Assembly: GCA_022539475.1 (NCBI GenBank)
Contig: VCMS01000005.1
Span: 587,225 to 651,224 of the forward strand
DNA: 64,000 nucleotides
DNA from: Gracilaria domingensis
Lineage: Eukaryota; Rhodophyta; Florideophyceae; Gracilariales; Gracilariaceae
Reading direction: 5' to 3'
Both the position numbers and the translations under genes were made by a program. The notes beneath the pieces were generated by a model. That model was not told the origin of the DNA. It saw only the letters and a list, made by a program, of their open reading frames with translations, and did no database searches. Positions 59,206 to 64,000 of this stretch are shown in pieces; positions within the stretch are counted from its first letter, which is position 1; each line of letters begins with the position of its first letter.

Positions 59206-59586
59206 TCAACGGCTTTTACCCGCTTTCGCTCGAGCTGCCTCGATCTGGTCAGCAAGTTCGTCAATACGATTCTCATTTTCTCTCAACTTGCTCAAAAATT
59301 GATTTCGAAGTTGCTTTCGATCTTGGTCTTTCTTCAATGACTCGGCGTTACTCTCGACAAAGTCAGATCTCAATTTCTCCTTTTGCCGAAGTACGAACAT
59401 TTTGCCAACCCCGACGTATGTTTTCATATCGTCGGGCATCTTTTCGATTTCTTTGACGGTGATGTCGAGAACGGCGCGTTCTTTTTCAGCTGAATTAATT
59501 TGGGATGTTAGCTGCACTACGTGACGGCGTAGTTCTGCTTGGCATTCCTGTAGCTCCCAAAGTTGATCCAGCTCTTGCTTTGACAT
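59206..59586 (-). CDS. PFD1: Prefoldin subunit 1
   Basis: A beta-type prefoldin subunit of the hexameric chaperone that hands nascent actin and tubulin to the CCT chaperonin. The protein from the ATG at 59586 has 126 residues, close to the usual 120-125. Two long helices (ELDQLWELQECQAELRRHVV and LKKDQDRKQLRNQFLSKLRE) flank a hairpin region with TYVGVGKMFVLRQKEKL, which corresponds to the YEGVGRMF-type motif of PFD1. The frame continues upstream but without ATG. Confidence 0.85.
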   Translation of the reverse strand: MSKQELDQLWELQECQAELRRHVVQLTSQINSAEKERAVLDITVKEIEKMPDDMKTYVGVGKMFVLRQKEKLRSDFVESNAESLKKDQDRKQLRNQFLSKLRENENRIDELADQIEAARAKAGKSR

Positions 59587-60167
59587 TTTAGACGTGGAGT
59601 ATTCGACGGAGAACGATGATAAAGAGCCCAAGCTTGGCGATTATTAAGGGTTGGAGACGTTATACGTGTTTAAATGTGAACAGACATTGAGAGGGTCTGG
59701 AACTCGGAAGGTCTCCGGGAGAAACGATCCGTGGAAATCATCCAATTCAGGCGATGGCTGCCATGAGATTGGCAGATTGTGCTGGTGTTCCGCGATTCTG
59801 GATTACAGGTCAAAATTGCACCTAATAAGAAAAATGCGCCATCAGTTCTCCTTACCAGGGGTAAAGGGCTAACCTTGGTAAGGAGAACTGATGGCGGGGG
59901 CTAGCTCTTGCCACGAGCTTGATGTTCCAACCTTCCAAGACGTTCGCAATTCCGACTGTGTCGAAAAGCACTTCATCCTTCCCTATGCTTAAGACGCTCT
60001 CGTCTCCATGATTAACTTCAGCCTCTAGACGGACGCGCTTCAGCGTTCTACAACGTGCATCTTTATCGTTTGACCCTAGCCCCCAATCTAGACACAATGA
60101 CCATTCGTCGAAGCCAGAGCAATTTTTTTTTCGATGGCGCTTGCCTTGTTTAGTGTGGAACAGGGAT
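59587..60167. other. Intergenic with foldback
   Basis: About 580 bases between reverse-strand genes. Contains the foldback at 59837-59896 and a reverse 81-codon frame (59852-60097) overlapping it that is not convincing. Confidence 0.4.
59837..59896. repeat. 60-nt foldback
   Basis: Perfectly paired 21-base arms (59837-59857 and 59876-59896; arm cgccatcagttctcctta and onward) around an 18-base loop. It lies about 250 bases before the PFD1 start on the reverse strand. Confidence 0.8.
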
Positions 60168-60419
60168 TCAAACGAAAACTGCTAGAGCGACAATCAAAGC
60201 ACCATAGATGAGAAGTTTCCAAGGTATGGGACCCATAAGGGCACTGGAATTCAATGTATATGATTTCTCAGGACTCTCGAATGTATACCGAACAGAAGGA
60301 AAGTTACATCCAGTTAACAGCGGAAACACGGGATAATCTATGGGACGCGGATGTGGTTCGTGCAAGGCATTGAAAACATGTGTGAGGAATATGCGCAATA
60401 GATTATTGAATGGTATCAT
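60168..60419 (-). CDS. Putative small tail-anchored protein or last exon
   Basis: An 83-codon reverse frame (MIPFNNLLRIFLTHVFNALH) with an in-frame stop just upstream of its ATG, ending in a hydrophobic tail (WKLLIYGALIVALAVFV) as in tail-anchored membrane proteins. It lies 124 bases beyond the stop of the 665-residue gene on the same strand. No splice donor links them convincingly. No family recognised. Confidence 0.35.
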   Translation of the reverse strand: MIPFNNLLRIFLTHVFNALHEPHPRPIDYPVFPLLTGCNFPSVRYTFESPEKSYTLNSSALMGPIPWKLLIYGALIVALAVFV

Positions 60420-60543
60420 CCGATGAAGTTACGAGATCCACATTCATTTACTACAGATTGCAAGCTTCCTTGGTGCAGCATTATGCTTCGATGAGCTAAA
60501 AGTCTTGGACTTTAGCATCACTTAATATGTTTCAAATGCACAC

Positions 60544-62541
60544 TCATCCAACTGGTGTGTCCAAAATGGCTGAGCACTTGAAAAGTGCTTGCCCGTCAAG
60601 ATTTTCAGCTTCGACCATCGTTAGTAAGCCATCTCCCGTTCGTCTTTCTACTTTGAAATAATTGAAACCTTCTTTCGGAAGCCAATACAGATTCTGTTCA
60701 GTTAGCAAGAAATGTTTATCCTTCCAGAAATCTCCGCGTAAAGGAATGGTCAATGTAACACCTTTTGGCCCCTTGCTCGTTTTCGGTACATAAGAGGCCA
60801 CTGGCGAATTCTCCTGCACTGCGATTACACCAGACATTATGTTTGAAAACACGAAATCGAACACTTCCTTACCGTACTTCAGCGAGAGCGCTTCATTGAC
60901 AAACACATAGTCATCTTTGTACAGATCCTTCCCTAAAACTTTCCGCAGGTTAAATCCTAATCCATTGTCCATCATTGTCAGCACTACCGCTCCCTTGAGC
61001 ACTTTCTTTACGTTCCTCGTCGACTTCTTGAACGACAACAAGGCTCCCTCTTTGCTTATAGCGATTTTGATATCCTGCCCATTCTCGTTGAACATCATTT
61101 CATTTGAGTACGAGGCAGGAAGATCCCTCAGTCGAGGTCTTCCAACGCAGAAAACGTTGTGACTTGTACAAAACTGTGGCTTTCTCATCATCGGAACCCC
61201 CGACGAAGTCGCCTCGGAAAACGATACCCATTCTAATCTTTCCTTTCCAAATGGGATCCGGACTGGTTTCAACTCTTCAATACACACACCTCCGAGATAT
61301 CGGACCCCGGCACCGTCCATAAATCGAACAGCTCTTTTGATCTCGGTGTGAACGGGTAGTTTATGCGTCGGCACACTTTGCACTCCATCAACGTTCCATT
61401 TGTTGAAGCAGAGCCAATCTAAACAAACATCTGCATCATGCGCTTCTGTGAGTCTTGCGCATATCGTTTCAATGGCCTCCTCGCTCGTAACTTTTGTTTC
61501 CATACTTTGAGCAAGGGTTTCGTCTTCAAGGTCTTCGGAGTATACTGCCAACAAGAACGAATTATATATTCTGGAGACCATACCCATTGCTCTCGCAAAA
61601 CTAGATGGGTTTCGGCCGCTTAAATTCAGTCTACGGTCCCATCGATTGTACCTAATGCAAATACCTGCGCATGATGCTGACAAAGACTCATGCTCTTCGT
61701 TTCCGGACATTGACGCAAATATATCTTCAAGCCTTTGACAAATATTGTAAACAGCCCGGCAGTACATATCAGAATTTTCTTCCTCAGATACCCTGTCGTC
61801 ATTTCCGCATGGACAAGTCAAGAACTTCGATACAGACCAAGCCAACCTGAAAACAATGGCAGCGATCATGTCTTTTTCGGGGTCAACCGTTGGTTCTGGG
61901 GGCCGACTTATTCCACACTTGCATGTGCTAGATAAGCCTAATGGACTGTTAATGATTGTACTTAGGTTGAAATAGCGCCATGCCTCGCCTTGAACCACAT
62001 CTAAGTCATCTATTTTTCTTCCATTAAAGCCCTGAACCACAAACGGCCGGTTTAGCGAAAGGCAGGTGCAAGCAATGTTAAATATAGATGAATCCTTCAG
62101 CTCAACCGGATACTGGACTAACTGCTTTTTGCGAGTTAACAGCCGTGCACTGCAGAGATCATCCTCTGCAGACTGGCACGTCGTGAGTATAATTCGCTCC
62201 TTAGATGAAACAAGATTGCCGAAATAATGCGTCTGATCCTCCAAAAGTCTTTGAAACTCCGAGACACCATGCGAATACGACGATAGGTGATCCTGAGAAG
62301 GAGCCCGATCAGCTGGAGCAATCCACTTCCTTAGCTTTCTCAAAATGCCACTAACTGTGCGTGACCCGACAAGAAAGGCATCTTCCCCTTCAGGAAGAAA
62401 AAGACTATCTTGACTTTGACTAGCACGACTACGCCGCCGAGGCTCAGAATCGCCGGGTTTAGACCGTCTTGAAATCTGGAAAGAAGCCCCTCCTAGCCCT
62501 AGAGAGCAGGCAATAGTAACAGCGATTAAGATGATTTCCAT
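60544..62541 (-). CDS. Unrecognised 665-residue protein with N-terminal signal anchor
   Basis: A long, intronless reverse frame. The N-terminus has a single hydrophobic segment (IILIAVTIACSLGLGGASF) followed by basic residues (RRSKPGDSEPRRRSRAS), as in a signal anchor with the rest in the cytosol. The large soluble part has scattered Cys pairs (CKCGIS, CPCGND), a segment WRYFNLSTIINSPLGLSS, a Trp/Phe-rich LDWLCFNKWNVDG, and a C-terminal LTIPLRGDFWKDKHFLLTEQ. No known domain was recognised by eye. Its length and even codon use make it certainly a gene; the function is open. Confidence 0.8.
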   Translation of the reverse strand: MEIILIAVTIACSLGLGGASFQISRRSKPGDSEPRRRSRASQSQDSLFLPEGEDAFLVGSRTVSGILRKLRKWIAPADRAPSQDHLSSYSHGVSEFQRLLEDQTHYFGNLVSSKERIILTTCQSAEDDLCSARLLTRKKQLVQYPVELKDSSIFNIACTCLSLNRPFVVQGFNGRKIDDLDVVQGEAWRYFNLSTIINSPLGLSSTCKCGISRPPEPTVDPEKDMIAAIVFRLAWSVSKFLTCPCGNDDRVSEEENSDMYCRAVYNICQRLEDIFASMSGNEEHESLSASCAGICIRYNRWDRRLNLSGRNPSSFARAMGMVSRIYNSFLLAVYSEDLEDETLAQSMETKVTSEEAIETICARLTEAHDADVCLDWLCFNKWNVDGVQSVPTHKLPVHTEIKRAVRFMDGAGVRYLGGVCIEELKPVRIPFGKERLEWVSFSEATSSGVPMMRKPQFCTSHNVFCVGRPRLRDLPASYSNEMMFNENGQDIKIAISKEGALLSFKKSTRNVKKVLKGAVVLTMMDNGLGFNLRKVLGKDLYKDDYVFVNEALSLKYGKEVFDFVFSNIMSGVIAVQENSPVASYVPKTSKGPKGVTLTIPLRGDFWKDKHFLLTEQNLYWLPKEGFNYFKVERRTGDGLLTMVEAENLDGQALFKCSAILDTPVG

Positions 62542-63927
62542 TATTTCTCATGAAGCGCAGGTGTACGGTTGGGAATGTAACCAATTGTTACAGGACTGGG
62601 GTTATTCCGTTCTGAGAGCATGGAAGGGTGTTTTCGTTTGGAGATGATTCCTTTCACGCTGGAGGACCGAACCATGACGCAAATGGGGTTAACGTGCAGA
62701 AAACAAGCTCAGTGAACTAAGTATTCTTGGAGTGCGCTCTACGGAATGCCCACAAAGGGCACGATATGATTACAAGACTCGAACTCAGAGTACGAATACC
62801 TTCGCCTTGTGAAATGAACAGCGCTTGGCCCGAGCTGGGGACCAAACAAGGGCGACTCGGTAGTAAGAGTAAATTCACGTTGCCAATTGCATTCGAGTTT
62901 GGTGCCCCATGGCTGTGAGCGGCTTGCTGGCGGTTCGGCCACCTTTTCGCTTAAGTATATATAATACAAGTCAACCAGCGACACTTTCGTGCTATCTGGC
63001 CTCATCCTCACACTTCTGCTAGGAGGTTGAGGCCCGAGTTGAATCCCACCACTAGATATTACACAATTCACGACAAACTGATCGAGACAAACAGCGTAGA
63101 CTTATCCATTAAGTGGAGGTAAACCATCAAACAATTGCCCTGGTGGTGGGGCAGATTATAACGTTGTGACGAGTCCCAACACCTTACGAGCTACTATAGA
63201 CCCAGCAGAGCTAAACAGCGATTCTAACACTTTCGTCCTTAGCTTCAATGCCTCTTCTTCTTCTTCTTTATTTTGGACAGTAGTTTCTTATTCCTAAACT
63301 ACAGTAGAGCCTCAGAGGAGGTTCTCTCTCCTTAGAAAGACCAAGAAGTTCTGTGAATTATGTCTTATCTAGTACTGCACTGATGATTTGGCTTCATGTG
63401 GCTGTCCAGCCAAGAGGAAATGCCTCTTCAACAGCATATCATGTCGTTTAATCTTCATTGCGTCTATGATAGACCGAGTTCGAAGCCGCAACAAGTGGCC
63501 ACTGTTGTTGAACCTCCCCGAGTTTTCGCTACGATTAGCTAAAAAGAACGAACGAACGGGACCTCTATTTAAGGATCTCTGGACTGACGTTATAAAGAAG
63601 AAGAAAGAAAAGAAGCTTCTTCTACGGAGAGCTGCAGAGGTTCTATCTTGGGGCAAAGGGTTATCCAAAATAATTATCGAACGTTGATCATCCTTGAGGC
63701 ACAGCTGCAGCTCAATTTTTTCGCCCTGTACCAAGGGTAGCCTTCTATCTGTTTGTTGAACACCTCGATGGATAGCCCTCCAGTGTTCCATGCTGTGACC
63801 AAGATAGACTAGCGAGCAAATACTCGAAGAGAGAGGCTGTCCTTATTGGCGCGGAGTACCGTCGGTACCAGGGGTACATACCACTCTTGATAGTCGCTAC
63901 TGGTTAGCGGCATCATTATTATCCAGC
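62542..63927. other. Intergenic with a retroposon copy
   Basis: About 1.4 kb between divergent genes. Contains the 158-bp retroposon copy B (63258-63418), a plus-strand A/G-rich stretch with several GAA units (63596-63617), and the motif accgtcggtacca at 63858-63870 that also occurs at 39955. Short frames overlap the repeat and are not genes. Confidence 0.45.
63258..63418 (-). mobile_element. 158-bp retroposon, copy B (reverse orientation)
   Basis: Flanked by the 11-bp direct repeat aatgcctcttc (63247-63257 and 63419-63429). On the reverse strand it reads ggctggacagcc near its 5' end, then atcagtgcagtac, agagaacctcctctgaggct and ends in an A-rich run plus GAA units. It matches copy A at 10676-10834 nearly end to end; it has about seven extra bases at the 5' side. 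Confidence 0.75.
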
Positions 63928-64000
63928 ATGCCACCCGGACGTCGACCCGGTGTAGGTGCAATTCGCGAGAATGTCAGAAGGCGGGAAGAACTGGCAAAGC
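63928..64000 (+). CDS. SNF8: Probable ESCRT-II subunit SNF8/VPS22, first 24 codons
   Basis: The last ATG of the window opens MPPGRRPGVGAIRENVRRRE and runs off the edge. The RRPGVGAI opening followed by a basic helix resembles the start of SNF8/VPS22 (family pattern RRGVGAGAI). ESCRT-II sorts ubiquitinated cargo into multivesicular endosomes. Only 24 residues are visible, so the call is a reasoned guess. Confidence 0.45.
   Translation, partial: MPPGRRPGVGAIRENVRRREELAK

Noticed and set aside
62750-62800. tRNA-like B-box (gagttcgagtcttg on the reverse strand)
   Set aside because: No matching acceptor stem, anticodon arm or A-box could be drawn around it.
1-64000. CRISPR arrays, prophage, bacterial operons, rRNA genes
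   Set aside because: No spaced identical repeats, phage genes, polycistronic gene order or rRNA-like sequence were seen; the gene content is eukaryotic nuclear.

Overview
This window looks like nuclear DNA of a photosynthetic eukaryote, most likely a red alga. The evidence is threefold. There are eukaryote-only genes (cohesin SMC3, RNA polymerase III largest subunit, NF-YC, poly(A)-binding protein, Rab11, PPR protein). There are plastid genes (divinyl chlorophyllide 8-vinyl reductase, a TPM/TLP18.3-type lumenal protein). Several plastid-type N-termini start with a short hydrophobic segment carrying an early Phe (MAFISP, MAFITT, MAFASV, MNAAFI), a transit-peptide trait known from red algae and glaucophytes. 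Introns are few and short (five confident ones of 83-115 nt in about 26 genes) and genes are dense. Species cannot be fixed from sequence alone.

Layout. 1-10.2 kb: SMC3 (cut by the window edge), an Arg/Ser-rich protein with repeated kinase-site motifs, a mitochondrial-type m-AAA protease and an ERCC8/CSA-like WD40 gene. 10.2-14.1 kb: a decayed duplicate of that WD40 gene, broken up by small retroposons. Their target-site duplications of about 10-11 bp and GAA-repeat tails are readable by eye. 14.1-16.3 kb: two Rab11-type GTPases head to head. 16.6-20.6 kb: a run of organelle genes (LipB octanoyltransferase, a small plastid membrane protein, a TPM thylakoid protein, DVR). 21.1-26.8 kb: a MIS12-like coiled-coil protein, PABP and a fructose-bisphosphatase-like protein whose metal site is changed. 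27.7-39.3 kb: Pol III RPC1, a FIST-domain protein, a small plastid-type protein and a PPR protein. 40.3-50.5 kb: a bacterial-type cyclopropane fatty acid synthase, then an extremely GC-rich island with NF-YC, an ITFG1-like FG-GAP protein (one-base frameshift) and ascorbate peroxidase, followed by a PfkB sugar kinase and an F-box/LRR protein. 50.5-56.2 kb: gene-poor. 56.2-64 kb: a small secreted protein, a cationic amino acid transporter, prefoldin 1, a large unrecognised membrane-anchored protein, a second copy of the 158-bp retroposon, and the first codons of a probable ESCRT-II SNF8/VPS22 gene.

The genes do not form operons. Many are divergent pairs sharing 300-500 bp upstream regions (386-aa protein/m-AAA protease, Rab11/Rab11, plastid membrane protein/TPM protein, PABP/FBPase-like, plastid-type protein/PPR, ITFG1/APX). 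The most interesting structure is the nested retroposon nest at 10.3-13.8 kb and the shared stem-loop plus GAA tail at the element 3' ends.
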